Below are positions 8,736-17,282 of a DNA stretch of 38,162 bases, piece after piece (positions within the stretch are counted from its first letter, which is position 1; each line of letters starts with the position of its first letter). The stretch lies in the NCBI GenBank assembly GCA_964555935.1, contig CAZKUN010000069.1, forward strand, positions 1 to 38,162, read 5' to 3'. The position numbers and the translations under genes were made by a program. Origin of the DNA: CAZKUN01 sp964555935 (GTDB lineage: Bacteria; Armatimonadota; Zipacnadia; Zipacnadales; VGFC01). A model generated the notes under the pieces. It saw only the letters and a program-made list of their open reading frames with translations, made no database searches and had not been told where the DNA came from.

Positions 8736-11099
8736 CTACTCCCTCGCCGCCAGGTGCCCCCACGTGAACGCGTTGCGGGCCATGGGCGTCTGGACGGTGA
8801 ACTCGCACATGGCCGGATACCAGAAGACATCAAAGTACGCCTCAATAACCGGCCACTCGCGCGAGGGCGGGTAGCAGGTCTTGTCGAGATTGTCATGCGC
8901 CCAGTCCTGCGCGCCCTGGGCGGCGTTCAGCGGGCCGAAGACTGTCAGGCCCGGCGGCGGCGGCTGGTGGGTTATCTGGGAATCGATGTGCAGTGGGTTC
9001 AGCGGGCTGGAGTGTCCCAAGCCCGTCGTGAAGCACATGTTGACGGGATTTGCGCCCGCGCCGGTCTGAGACGCCAGCACCAGCGCGCGAAGATACTTGT
9101 CTTCGCCGGTGAGGACGTGCGCGCGGACGAGCGATTCTCCATCCGGCGCGCTGAACGCCCCCCACGCCGATGGCATCCACTCGTACTTCGTCCAGCGGAA
9201 GCCGGTGATGTCGGCTCTTGCGGTGCGGTTGTCGGCCTCGGCGAGGATGGCGGCGAGGCAGTTCTTGCGGATCTGCTCGTCGACGCCATCGTGCTGGGTT
9301 GAGATGTAAACCCACGGCGCGTCGCGCTGGTCGTGATCCTCCCACACGAACAGCTCGACATTGGGCTGGGAAAATGCCGTCGTGTCGAGGAATATCTGGT
9401 GCCAGCGATCCTCGCCCGTCAGCCGGTACATCTCCGCCGCCGCGAGGTTACGCGCGTCAAGCACGGCGTGATGGTCGTCGTCCGGGCGGTTGGGGAGTTC
9501 CCTCTCGGCCCACTCCATCGCCTTCAGGGCGCTGTCGGCGTAGATGCTGGCGCGGTCCGGGTCGATGCCCTCCAGCACGTAGGCGGCGCGCGCCGCAACG
9601 CCGGCGTAGACGTGGCTCGACCAGACGCCCGGCGCGTAGGCCATGATGTCGAGCGATTCCTGCCAACTCGCGTCGCCGTTGGCCGGGTGCTCGGCTGATT
9701 CGATCCCGCCGCGGATGCCACCCTCCGGCGTCTGCATCCGCCGGTAGCAGTCGAGGTTGAACAGCGCCTCGCTGACGAGATCGGGCAGGCCATCGCCCGA
9801 CTCGGGGATGTTCAGCGAGAACTCAGCGTAATAGTCCGGGTGCATCTCAACCAGCTCAAGCAGCAAGCGCGAGGCATTGAGATGCTGGATGCGCCGATCC
9901 CAGTCGCCGGCGTCCATGTAGCCGCCCCACGCGTCGGCGACGATCTGGTCCGTCTTCCCCGCGACGAGGTGGCCGAAGTTGCCGTCGTCATCCTGGCTCA
10001 GTCCGTTGCCGCTATCCATCAGCGCACATGCTGAGTGGTAGACTGCCACGCCGTCGCCCGGATGGAAGCAACGTGGGCGCGCGTATTCGGTGTGCGGCGG
10101 CCCAAGCTCGATCCCGCTGCGCTGGTGGTAGAATCCGCGCGCGGAAACGAGGAACGAGTCGCGCCACGCGGTGTCAGAGATGGGAAACGGGTAGCTGCAG
10201 CCGATGCCCTCCACGTAGACGCGATAGGTGCCGGGATCGGCGAGGTCTGAGAAATCGGCCTCGTAGACGTCGGTGCCGTTGTGATTTGTCTTGTAGGCGT
10301 CTTCGTCGGTGGCGTCCTTGGCTTTGCTCAACCGCAGCGTGCCGTCGTAGACCGATTCACCGGTGCCATCGTCGAGCACGGAGAAGCGAAGCTCGGAGTA
10401 GTCCAACGGGCCGCCGTCGCCCATCCAGCACGAGAGGAACGCCACCTTGGCCGGATCATCAGGTCTGAATCCGAGGTGGGTCGCGTGGACAGCCTCGCTG
10501 CGGAGTGACTCGGGCGCGTAGGCGAAGGTTTGGGCTTCGAAGGGGCCGCCATCGAACTCGATAGCGTATTCGGCGCCTTCGACGAGAGCCTCGGGCAGGC
10601 GCAGGTAGAGCACGTGACCGACCGGCCCATCGAAGCGCCAGCTGTCGGTTCGGGCGAGCGCAGTCGGCTTGCTCTTGCGGTAGATCGCGACGGGACTGGC
10701 GGCGTTGGCATAGTTGCCATCGCCCGTCGATGAGATGCTATACGTTGATGGGTCGGTCGCCCAGTCGATGTCCAGGTGCTCGCCGACAACCGCGTCGATT
10801 TCGCGCATGAGGTCCCCATCAGGGCCCGCGAGGGCTCCTATGACCTTGCCGCCGCGGAGAACCCAACGGTGGTGCTCGGGGGTATCGATGCGGTCGTCGT
10901 CCTGAGGCTCGTAAGGCACTTGAGCGCCGTACTCAGCGCGGCGCTCGTCGACCTTGATGGAGAGGATGTCCGGGGCGACAACGCCGATCCCGGTGATCCT
11001 GGGCGGGTCGCCGTCGTTGATGATCGGCGCCGCGGCCTGCGTGCAGCCAAGGCTGGGCATCAGTAAGACAGCAAGTGCCACCAGGCGGGCTTTGGTCAT
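8736..11099 (-). CDS. Glycoside hydrolase family 9 (cellulase-type) lipoprotein
   Basis: A 787-residue enzyme. The ATG at 11099 is chosen because AGGAGG lies six bases upstream and it begins a lipoprotein signal with lipobox SLGC, so the enzyme is probably membrane-anchored. Domains in order: a CelD-type immunoglobulin-like N-domain (about residues 195-290, with HATHLGFRPDDPAKVAFLS), then the GH9 (alpha/alpha)6 barrel. The DAGD motif (Asp396 and Asp399) matches the GH9 base that activates water. NPVNMCFTTGLG and the following His-rich loop match the substrate-binding segment, and Glu766 in CEFTVQ fits the GH9 general acid. GH9 enzymes invert beta-1,4-glucan or related linkages. It is the first gene of a six-gene minus-strand cluster and may define what that cluster eats. 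Confidence 0.88.
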   Translation of the reverse strand: MTKARLVALAVLLMPSLGCTQAAAPIINDGDPPRITGIGVVAPDILSIKVDERRAEYGAQVPYEPQDDDRIDTPEHHRWVLRGGKVIGALAGPDGDLMREIDAVVGEHLDIDWATDPSTYSISSTGDGNYANAASPVAIYRKSKPTALARTDSWRFDGPVGHVLYLRLPEALVEGAEYAIEFDGGPFEAQTFAYAPESLRSEAVHATHLGFRPDDPAKVAFLSCWMGDGGPLDYSELRFSVLDDGTGESVYDGTLRLSKAKDATDEDAYKTNHNGTDVYEADFSDLADPGTYRVYVEGIGCSYPFPISDTAWRDSFLVSARGFYHQRSGIELGPPHTEYARPRCFHPGDGVAVYHSACALMDSGNGLSQDDDGNFGHLVAGKTDQIVADAWGGYMDAGDWDRRIQHLNASRLLLELVEMHPDYYAEFSLNIPESGDGLPDLVSEALFNLDCYRRMQTPEGGIRGGIESAEHPANGDASWQESLDIMAYAPGVWSSHVYAGVAARAAYVLEGIDPDRASIYADSALKAMEWAERELPNRPDDDHHAVLDARNLAAAEMYRLTGEDRWHQIFLDTTAFSQPNVELFVWEDHDQRDAPWVYISTQHDGVDEQIRKNCLAAILAEADNRTARADITGFRWTKYEWMPSAWGAFSAPDGESLVRAHVLTGEDKYLRALVLASQTGAGANPVNMCFTTGLGHSSPLNPLHIDSQITHQPPPPGLTVFGPLNAAQGAQDWAHDNLDKTCYPPSREWPVIEAYFDVFWYPAMCEFTVQTPMARNAFTWGHLAARE

Positions 11100-11160
11100 G
11101 GGCGACCTCCTCAGCAGAAGCCGGTTCTTCGCCTCCGATCCCACAAATGCCTTGGCGAAG

Positions 11161-11251
11161 TTAATTAGTGTCAGACACTAGTTTACAGGCGTCTGTGATG
11201 GCTATAGCGCAGAATAAGGCCCAGAATAAACTGGTGTCTGACACTAATTAA
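11161..11251. repeat. MITE-like inverted-repeat element, copy 1
   Basis: A 91-bp element. Its 25-bp ends (11161-11185 and 11227-11251) are inverted copies of each other with one mismatch. Each end itself contains the palindrome TAGTGTCAGACACTA or a one-base variant. The 41-bp centre includes AGCGC, GAATAA and GGCC blocks that are shared with copy 2 at 14426-14515, whose centre has the same length. It lies between two divergently transcribed operons, upstream of the Gfo/Idh gene, and as RNA would fold into one long hairpin on either strand. Confidence 0.85.
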
Positions 11252-11331
11252 TTTGGCGCAAGGACTGGCAGTGGGCGGCAGAGAAGGTCACAATGTAAGC
11301 GGGAGACACTGCGTCTCCGGAGGATATGGCG

Positions 11332-12501
11332 ATGAAGAAGGAGCTAACTCGTCGCGAGTTCATCAGCACGGGATCGGCGAGCCTTGCGCTGGGCTTGGGC
11401 GCGTCGGCGCTGCCGCTACTTGCGGCCGCGGCGGACGAGACCGTCCGGTGTGGGTTCATCGGCGTGGGCGGACGCGGCACGGCCTTGCTCAAGGCGGCTT
11501 TGCGCCTGGCGAACGTGCAGGTGACGGCCGTTTGCGAGCCGGATCCGGACAACCTGAACCGAGCGCTGGACCGCATAGAAGACGCTCGAGGCAAGCGCCC
11601 AAACACGGTGGGCTACGGGCCCTGGTCATACCGCGACTTGCTCGCGTCGGATCAACTGGACTGCGTGGTCATCGCGACACCGTGTGACTGGCACTCGACG
11701 ATGTACCGCGACGCGCTGGAGGCGGGCAAGCCATTCTATGGCGAGAAGCCGCTCGCCATCACGTCAGACGGGGTCGCGCTCGTGAAAGCGGCTCGCGAGA
11801 AACACCCCGACGCTGTGGCGCAGATCGGGTGCCAGTGGTCCTCGAACAAGGCCCGGGCCGAGATGGTAGAGCGCGCGCGGGCGGGCGAGATCGGCGACCT
11901 GGTCGAGGGCCGCTTCCATCGCTACAACGGGTGGGCGAGCCTGGGGAATTGGTTCAACCAGCGGGAGCGTTCGGGCGACTGGATGCTCGAGCAGGCGGTG
12001 CATGAGTTCAACCTGATGTGCTGGGTGACAGGCAAGCTGCCGGTCGCCGCGTATGCCGCCGGTCGGCCCAACGTCACCGAGCCCGAGAACGCCGAGCGCG
12101 ATGTGACGGACTTCTACTCGGCGATACTGGAGTATGAGGACGGGCTGATCGTGCACTACGCCCACGGGTGGATCAACCCGCCGGGATTCACGGGACTGCA
12201 GGCGCGGTTTGTGGGCACGAAGGGCGGCTTGGACGTGATGGGCGCGACCATCCGCGTGCGTGGCGAGAAGGAAGATCGCACGAGCAAGCAACCCGGCGGC
12301 GACACGCGCGAGCACCTCGCGAACTTCATCGACGCCGTCCGTGCCGGCGATCCGGCGGCCGTGAATTGCGATATCGAGCAGGGAGCCGCGGCGACGTATG
12401 TCGGGCTCATGGTGCGGAAGTCGCTGGACGAGAAACGACGGGTTACATTTGATGAGATGATGGGGGATGATCGCCCGCTGCCGACGTTGCCCCCAGTGTA
12501 A
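11332..12501 (+). CDS. Tat-exported Gfo/Idh/MocA-family oxidoreductase
   Basis: A 389-residue NAD(P)-dependent sugar oxidoreductase-like protein. Two ATGs lie at 11326 and 11332; the second has GGAGG at the better spacing of eight bases. A twin-arginine signal (TRREF, Arg7-Arg8, then a hydrophobic run to about residue 34) implies export after folding with the cofactor. The Rossmann glycine motif is GVGGRG at residues 44-49, the family EKP motif is at 138-140, and VHEFNLMCWVTG matches the segment carrying the active-site His. Family members oxidise or epimerise sugars, inositols or sugar acids, often with bound NAD. It is the first gene of a three-gene set bracketed by two 90-91 bp elements. 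A small GGAGAC/GTCTCC hairpin (11302-11318) lies just ahead of its ribosome site. Confidence 0.9.
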   Translation: MKKELTRREFISTGSASLALGLGASALPLLAAAADETVRCGFIGVGGRGTALLKAALRLANVQVTAVCEPDPDNLNRALDRIEDARGKRPNTVGYGPWSYRDLLASDQLDCVVIATPCDWHSTMYRDALEAGKPFYGEKPLAITSDGVALVKAAREKHPDAVAQIGCQWSSNKARAEMVERARAGEIGDLVEGRFHRYNGWASLGNWFNQRERSGDWMLEQAVHEFNLMCWVTGKLPVAAYAAGRPNVTEPENAERDVTDFYSAILEYEDGLIVHYAHGWINPPGFTGLQARFVGTKGGLDVMGATIRVRGEKEDRTSKQPGGDTREHLANFIDAVRAGDPAAVNCDIEQGAAATYVGLMVRKSLDEKRRVTFDEMMGDDRPLPTLPPV

Positions 12502-12505
12502 TCTG

Positions 12506-12578
12506 ACAGGCGTGGAAACTCGAACGAGTTTCCACGCCTGTCCTACGGTTCCTGAGACGCCTGTCCTACGGTTCCTGA
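12506..12578. repeat. 17-bp perfect hairpin with a tandem repeat, one hairpin nested in another
   Basis: Arms at 12506-12522 and 12525-12541 pair perfectly over 17 bp with a two-base loop. The outer part (ACAGGCG / CGCCTGT) is the hairpin seen alone at 22291, 26932 and 27628. The inner part (GGAAACTCG / CGAGTTTCC) is the family seen alone at 21405, 21741, 22235 and 27687, so one element sits in the loop of the other. A 22-base stretch covering the right arm and tail (ACGCCTGTCCTACGG then TTCCTGA) is repeated directly at 12534-12555 and 12557-12578. It separates the first two genes of the operon and has no T-tract. Confidence 0.85.
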
Positions 12579-12591
12579 TTGGAGAGACAAT

Positions 12592-13563
12592 ATGACACAG
12601 CGATTTGACCGACGTTCGTTCATCACCGCCGCGGCCGGTGGCGCGGCGAGTCTGGCGGTGGGGCTGAACGGGACGCTCAACGCCCAGGCGCCCTACGCGA
12701 CCACGCTCAAGAAAGCCCTCATCGTTGGCCACCCGAACCGCGAGAACCTCGAGCCGGTGAAGGCCGCCGGGTTCGGTGGGGTAGAAGCGGGCATCGTCAG
12801 CCCGGACGAGGCGGCCGCCGCGAAGGCGGTCGCCGACGACCTCGGGATGAGAATCCACTCGGTCCTGCGGGGGTGGGCGGAGTTCAACAGCGACGACGAA
12901 GCAAAGGTAGAAGCCAGCTTCGATACCAGCGTCGCTGCGCTGAAAGCCGCGGAGGGCTATGGCGCGGACGCCGTGCTTCTCGTGCCGTGTCGCATCGGCG
13001 GAATGGCGATGCCTCAGCCGTGGGAGCTGTCGATCCGGTTCGACGCCAACACGGGCCATCTCACCCAGGTCATCGACGGCGACAACGCGCCGTTTGCCGA
13101 CTTCATCAAGGCCAGCAACCACTCCTGGGACACCTCGAGAGCGCAGATTGAGAAGCTGATCCCCGTGGCCGAGGAGACGGGCGTCGTGATCGCCGTCGAG
13201 AACGTGTGGAATAACCTGTGGCTCGAGCCGTATCACTTCGCCGCGTTCGTCGATTCCATCGGCAGCGAGTGGGTGAAGGTCTACTTCGACCTCGGCAACC
13301 ACGTGAAGTACGCGCCGACGGAGAACTGGCTGACGATCCTCGGCGACAGAATCGTCAAGCTGCACGTGAAGGACTTCAAGCTCAACGACGACGGGCATGG
13401 CGGCAACTTCGTTGACATCCGCGATGGCAGCATCAACTGGCCTGTTGTCCGTTCCACCATCGACGCGATCGGCTACGACGGATGGGCGACGATGGAGGGC
13501 AGTGGCGGGCTGTCGAAAGACGAGCAGAACAAGCGCCTCGACCTGATCTGCACGGGCAGATAG
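12592..13563 (+). CDS. Tat-exported sugar phosphate isomerase/epimerase-like TIM barrel
   Basis: A 323-residue protein of the xylose isomerase-like (AP endonuclease 2) superfamily. ATG at 12592 follows GGAGAG. The N-terminus has a twin-arginine motif (DRRSFI, Arg7-Arg8) and a hydrophobic stretch ending near AQA, so it is probably exported folded, like its neighbour. The four expected metal-ligand positions at strand ends can be seen: Glu203 (VENVW), Asp233 with His237 (FDLGNH), His258 (KLHVKDF) and Glu302 (TMEGSG). These bind a divalent metal for aldose-ketose isomerisation or epimerisation. It follows the oxidoreductase gene by 90 bases, a pairing frequent in glycan and inositol degradation. 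The natural substrate is unknown, and an unphosphorylated sugar is more likely than a phosphorylated one in the periplasm. Confidence 0.88.
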   Translation: MTQRFDRRSFITAAAGGAASLAVGLNGTLNAQAPYATTLKKALIVGHPNRENLEPVKAAGFGGVEAGIVSPDEAAAAKAVADDLGMRIHSVLRGWAEFNSDDEAKVEASFDTSVAALKAAEGYGADAVLLVPCRIGGMAMPQPWELSIRFDANTGHLTQVIDGDNAPFADFIKASNHSWDTSRAQIEKLIPVAEETGVVIAVENVWNNLWLEPYHFAAFVDSIGSEWVKVYFDLGNHVKYAPTENWLTILGDRIVKLHVKDFKLNDDGHGGNFVDIRDGSINWPVVRSTIDAIGYDGWATMEGSGGLSKDEQNKRLDLICTGR

Positions 13564-13564
13564 C

Positions 13565-14416
13565 ATGCGGATCACGACAGACTGGCACATCCACTCGCGG
13601 AACTCATGTGACGGAGCCTCGGCGCCGATTCATGAGATCATCAGGGGCGCTGAGGTCCAGGGCATCACCGACTTCGGCGTCACCGATCACGTCCATACGG
13701 CCTACAACCTCCCCGACATGGATGCCTCGCGCGAGGAGTATCTGGCGAATCAGCCTGCCGCGCGTTTCCACTTCGGCGTCGAGGTTAGCGTGGTCTCTGA
13801 GTGGGAACTGGGGCAACTCGACCGGATCCGCTCGGAGGGCCTGACGTATGGCCTGCGGAGCGGAGGCCCGCCCGGCGCCGCGCCCGCGATCGGCCTCACG
13901 GAGGCGGACATCGACCGACTCGGGATCGAGCACGTGGTCGGTGGTACGCACTGGCCGCTGTACTGCGAAGTGGAGCGAGATGAGGTCATCCGCGACTACC
14001 ATCGTCAGAACATGTTCCTCGCGGAGCACCCGCTCGTAGACATCGTCGCGCACCCGTGGTGGTGGATGGGGCACTGGAAAGATGAGGACGGGCGGTACAC
14101 GACCGACCCGTGGCTCGATGACTTCGGGAAGGTCCCGACCTCGATGCACGATGAGTTCGCGGCGGCGACCGTCGAGAGCGGCACGGCCGTCGAGATCAAC
14201 ATCGGCGCGTGCCTGATGAACGCGGACTATCCCGAGTCATTCGCCGGCCAGTACGTCGAGTACTTGGCCTTGCTGAACGAACGCGGCGTGACCTTCAGCG
14301 TCGCGTCGGATCTCCACGCGGCGACGTATGACGTCGACTTCCCGAAAGCCGCCGAGATGCTCGCGCCGCTCGGGATCGCCGACGAAGACCTCTGGCGCCT
14401 GCATCCGCGCGCGTAG
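13565..14416 (+). CDS. PHP-domain metal-dependent phosphoesterase-like protein
   Basis: A 283-residue protein with no signal peptide, so cytoplasmic. The first PHP motif is DWHIHS at residues 6-11, followed by VTDHVH, GVEVS, and AHPWWW and ASDLHA later, which supply the His, Asp and Glu ligands of a multinuclear metal site. Family members hydrolyse phosphate esters such as histidinol phosphate or sugar phosphates. Its ATG begins one base after the stop of the isomerase gene, which indicates translational coupling and a shared function. Two upstream partners being exported and this one cytoplasmic is odd for a single pathway; it may act on the product after uptake, or serve a different step. 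It ends just before the second inverted-repeat element. Confidence 0.85.
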   Translation: MRITTDWHIHSRNSCDGASAPIHEIIRGAEVQGITDFGVTDHVHTAYNLPDMDASREEYLANQPAARFHFGVEVSVVSEWELGQLDRIRSEGLTYGLRSGGPPGAAPAIGLTEADIDRLGIEHVVGGTHWPLYCEVERDEVIRDYHRQNMFLAEHPLVDIVAHPWWWMGHWKDEDGRYTTDPWLDDFGKVPTSMHDEFAAATVESGTAVEINIGACLMNADYPESFAGQYVEYLALLNERGVTFSVASDLHAATYDVDFPKAAEMLAPLGIADEDLWRLHPRA

Positions 14417-14425
14417 CCCTCCAGT

Positions 14426-14515
14426 TTATTAGTGTCAGACACTAGTTTAGCGCCCGATACAGGTATTTCAGCGCCGAATAATGGCCTGATTAAACTAGTG
14501 TCAGACACTAGTTAA
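14426..14515. repeat. MITE-like inverted-repeat element, copy 2
   Basis: A 90-bp element homologous to 11161-11251. The ends at 14426-14449 and 14491-14515 are inverted copies around the same TAGTGTCAGACACTA palindrome, and the centre is again exactly 41 bases. The right half of the centre (AGCGC, one base, GAATAA, then GGCC) is the conserved part. The left half has diverged. It lies immediately after the PHP gene and ahead of the heparinase-like gene, so copies 1 and 2 bracket the three-gene oxidoreductase set. Confidence 0.85.
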
Positions 14516-14591
14516 TCCCCGGACCAACTCACCACCAGCCGTGATGCGTCCTCGCGCAGGTTTTGGCGCGTCCGACGCGAAGATCGGATCA

Positions 14592-16538
14592 ATGATGCGC
14601 ATCATGCCCACGTGGCGGTCCATCGCGGTTGGGGGAGTTGTGTGGGCGGTTCTGTTCCCTCGGTCCACCTCTGTATCCTCACAGGACGCCCCCGCGACGA
14701 TTCCCCCGGAACGCGACCACCCGAGCCTGCTCTTCGCCGTTGGGGACCTCCCACCACTGCGCGCGAAGGCTCGCGGCGATGGGGTTGCCGGCGGCGCTTT
14801 CGAGCAGATGAAGCTCAGGGCGGATGGGTACCTGGCCGTCGACACGACGAAGTACGGGCTCCACGGAACCGTGGCGGGCCGGGCGCTGACGACTCAGGTC
14901 CTCAACCTCGCGATGACCGGTCACGTGACCGGCGACCGTTCCTACCTCGACAAGGCGACGGACGTCCTCTGCGCCGCGGCCGAGCAGACTGATGTGGATA
15001 CCTTCAGCAAGCTCAACGGCGCGCTCGCCGTCGCCGATGCGGCCCATGGGTATGCCGTGGGCTACGATTGGCTCCACCCGGTCATGACGGAGAGTCAGCG
15101 CGAGTTGATTCGTGAGGAACTGCGGAGCTACGGGCGGTGGTTGCTTGAGCACTCGGCGACGGATTTCTGGGGCGAAGACGAGACCCGGCGGATGGCGCAC
15201 AACTGGAACGGGGTGACCCACGGAGGCCTTGGCCTCGTGGCGCTGGCGCTGGGCGACCAGCCGGCCTGGCTCGACCGAGCCGTCGAGCGCGTCCGCGCCT
15301 ACCTCGAGCACTCGAAGGACGAGACGGGTGCGTCGTACGAGGGCGTCTCGTACATGGGCTACGGACTGCAGAACGTCGTGCCGTTCGCGGCGGCGCTCCA
15401 GCGACAGGGCGGGCCGGATCTCCTGCCCGAATTCCCAGCCACTCGACTCATCCCGGAGTACGTGCTATGGCAAGTGCTCCCCGGCGGCCGCGCGATCGTG
15501 CCGATCAACCAGTGCGCCCACACGCTGCACCCCTCGCCCGGCGTCTTCCATATCATCAGCAAGTTTCAGGACCCCGTCGGGCTCTGGGGGTGGCTGCGGC
15601 TATTCGGGCCGGAGGGAGATGGGACGTATGGCGCGTCATCATGGCTGGGCGGTGGCTGCGCGCTCCCGTACGTGTTTCTCTGGGCCGATCCGTCCCTAAC
15701 GCCCGCGTCGCCGGCGGAGCCGGGCGCGCCCCTCAGCCGCTTCTTCGCGCGCGGGCAAATCTCGGCGCGCGATGGCTGGGCGGAGTCGGACACGCTCGTG
15801 ACCTTCACCAGCGGCAAGGGCATTCCCGGCATCTGGAACCAGGGGGATGAGAACAGCTTCACGTTCTACTCCCGGGGCGAGCAGTTCGCGATTGACCCCG
15901 GTCCGGCGTGGGGCAAGACGAGCGAGCACAACGCGGTTCTCATCGACGGGGAGGGGCAGGGGTCAGACGGTGGACCGGTGGCCGTGCAGGGGAGAATCGT
16001 CAAGGCAGAGGACCGAGGCGAAGCCGTCCACGTTCTTGGCGACGCCACCGCGGCCTACCGCAGTCGGCAACCGATTCTCCACGCCCGGCGACAGCTCATG
16101 TTCGTCCGAGGTCCGCAGCCGTATGTGGTCATCGTGGACGACATCCAGAAGGACGAGGACGAGCATCTGTACTCCTGGCTGCTCTACTCCGCCGAGGGGA
16201 ACCGGCTGATGGCCGACCCGGACACCAACTCGGCGCAGATTGCCGGCTACGCCCGCAACGCGACCTGTTACGTCCGATTCCTGTGGCCTGACGAGCTAAC
16301 CTTGCAGTCGACGCTGGCCCGCGAGAAACTGCCGCTGCTGACCGCTACGACGACGGCGACCAACCCACGGTTCGTGGCGGTGCTGGTGGCGGTTGATGTG
16401 GGCGAACAGGCGCCTGAGGTGGTCCTTGAGGGCACGCCTCCCAACGCGCGGATTCGCGTCCGCTTCGCCGATGGGACGCTGGATTCGTTGGCCCTCCGAG
16501 CAGACGATATCGACCTCACCCGCACCCAACCGCAGTGA
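14592..16538 (+). CDS. Secreted heparinase II/III-like protein with an altered active-site motif
   Basis: About 648 residues from the ATG at 14592; in-frame starts exist at 14541 and 14544, and no strong ribosome site decides. I chose 14592 because a short basic segment and hydrophobic run (MPTWRSIAVGGVVWAVLF) then form a signal peptide. The N-terminal part is an alpha/alpha toroid (HGYAVGYDWL, NWNGVTHGGLGLVAL); the C-terminal part is the heparinase II/III beta-sandwich (NSFTFYSRGEQFAIDPG, then HNAVLIDGEGQ with His446). In active relatives a His-rich HxHxD segment precedes the sandwich; here it reads NQGDEN (residues 416-421) with no His. It may use other residues, or have become a binding protein. 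Polyuronide or glycosaminoglycan-like substrates are typical of the fold. Confidence 0.78.
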   Translation: MMRIMPTWRSIAVGGVVWAVLFPRSTSVSSQDAPATIPPERDHPSLLFAVGDLPPLRAKARGDGVAGGAFEQMKLRADGYLAVDTTKYGLHGTVAGRALTTQVLNLAMTGHVTGDRSYLDKATDVLCAAAEQTDVDTFSKLNGALAVADAAHGYAVGYDWLHPVMTESQRELIREELRSYGRWLLEHSATDFWGEDETRRMAHNWNGVTHGGLGLVALALGDQPAWLDRAVERVRAYLEHSKDETGASYEGVSYMGYGLQNVVPFAAALQRQGGPDLLPEFPATRLIPEYVLWQVLPGGRAIVPINQCAHTLHPSPGVFHIISKFQDPVGLWGWLRLFGPEGDGTYGASSWLGGGCALPYVFLWADPSLTPASPAEPGAPLSRFFARGQISARDGWAESDTLVTFTSGKGIPGIWNQGDENSFTFYSRGEQFAIDPGPAWGKTSEHNAVLIDGEGQGSDGGPVAVQGRIVKAEDRGEAVHVLGDATAAYRSRQPILHARRQLMFVRGPQPYVVIVDDIQKDEDEHLYSWLLYSAEGNRLMADPDTNSAQIAGYARNATCYVRFLWPDELTLQSTLAREKLPLLTATTTATNPRFVAVLVAVDVGEQAPEVVLEGTPPNARIRVRFADGTLDSLALRADDIDLTRTQPQ

Positions 16539-17282
16539 TTTCCGCCGCCGATAGGGGTCGGATTGAATAGGCCATTAGACCCAGACGGACCCTTCCAGGT
16601 CGCAAGAACAGGCCAAATGAGGGGCCCTTTTTCGAGGTGAATCCGCAAAAGAACCGAGTAAAACGCTAGCAATCGGGGGGTATGGAAAAGGCGATTCTCG
16701 GATTTCCGGTCAATTGCCGGTTCCACTCCCGATCTCACTCCTCGGCTGGCTCTGGCTCCGAAGTGGCGACTAGTCCGGTGGATAGCTATGGGTGATGATC
16801 GTCTCATCTTCGCCTTGCTCGGGCCGTCATCGGCTGTCATCTCCGTGCAGGAACCACCACGTGTCCTCCGCCCCGTAGCAAGTCCAAAGATCTGAGCGTT
16901 GATCCGCCGGACGCTCCTCAATTAGGGCCGATATTCGAATGAGCTACGCCGAACAACCGTTTACGTTGGCGATCTCACGCGTGTGTGCGGCTCTTTACGC
17001 CCTGGACAGGTGTGGGGTACGTCGAACAAGATCTTACTGTGCTGAGAGTGCGACTCAACATCCTTACCAAAGCGACCTTCCGGCGTGCTACGGCGTCGCG
17101 TGATACTGGTCACACATCCGATGTGGGGAAGGTAGACGGGTAATCACGTCAGAATAGGGACGGATATCTCTTAATGCAATGAAAGGAGAGTAACGATCCG
17201 AGTTAAGGTTGGACGGACCAGATAAGTGGATACATGGTTCCGTTCGCCTGCAAGAGTCTCTATTAATCGTGAGGAGGTAGGT
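16539..17282. other. 744-bp region without a recognised gene
   Basis: This stretch has visibly more A+T than the flanking genes, and stop codons in all frames break any open stretch that starts outside the neighbouring gene. A weak GGCC-based hairpin before CTTTTT (about 16611-16629) might end transcription of the heparinase-like gene. A strong AGGAGGT ribosome site for the next gene lies at about 17272-17278. I see no tRNA, no riboswitch I recognise, and none of the small hairpin families that fill the other long gaps. Confidence 0.5.

Noticed and set aside
11764..13590. A 608-residue minus-strand frame opposite the oxidoreductase and isomerase genes
   Set aside because: It is the GC-driven antisense shadow of two well-supported genes and has no recognisable motif.
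16268..16921. A 217-residue minus-strand frame across the end of the heparinase-like gene
   Set aside because: It overlaps a real gene in antisense and its composition is not protein-like.
17209..17235. A sigma-70-like promoter (TTGGAC and ATACAT) before the Gly-Gly-Glu protein
   Set aside because: The spacer is only about 15 bases and the boxes are weak; not reliable by eye.
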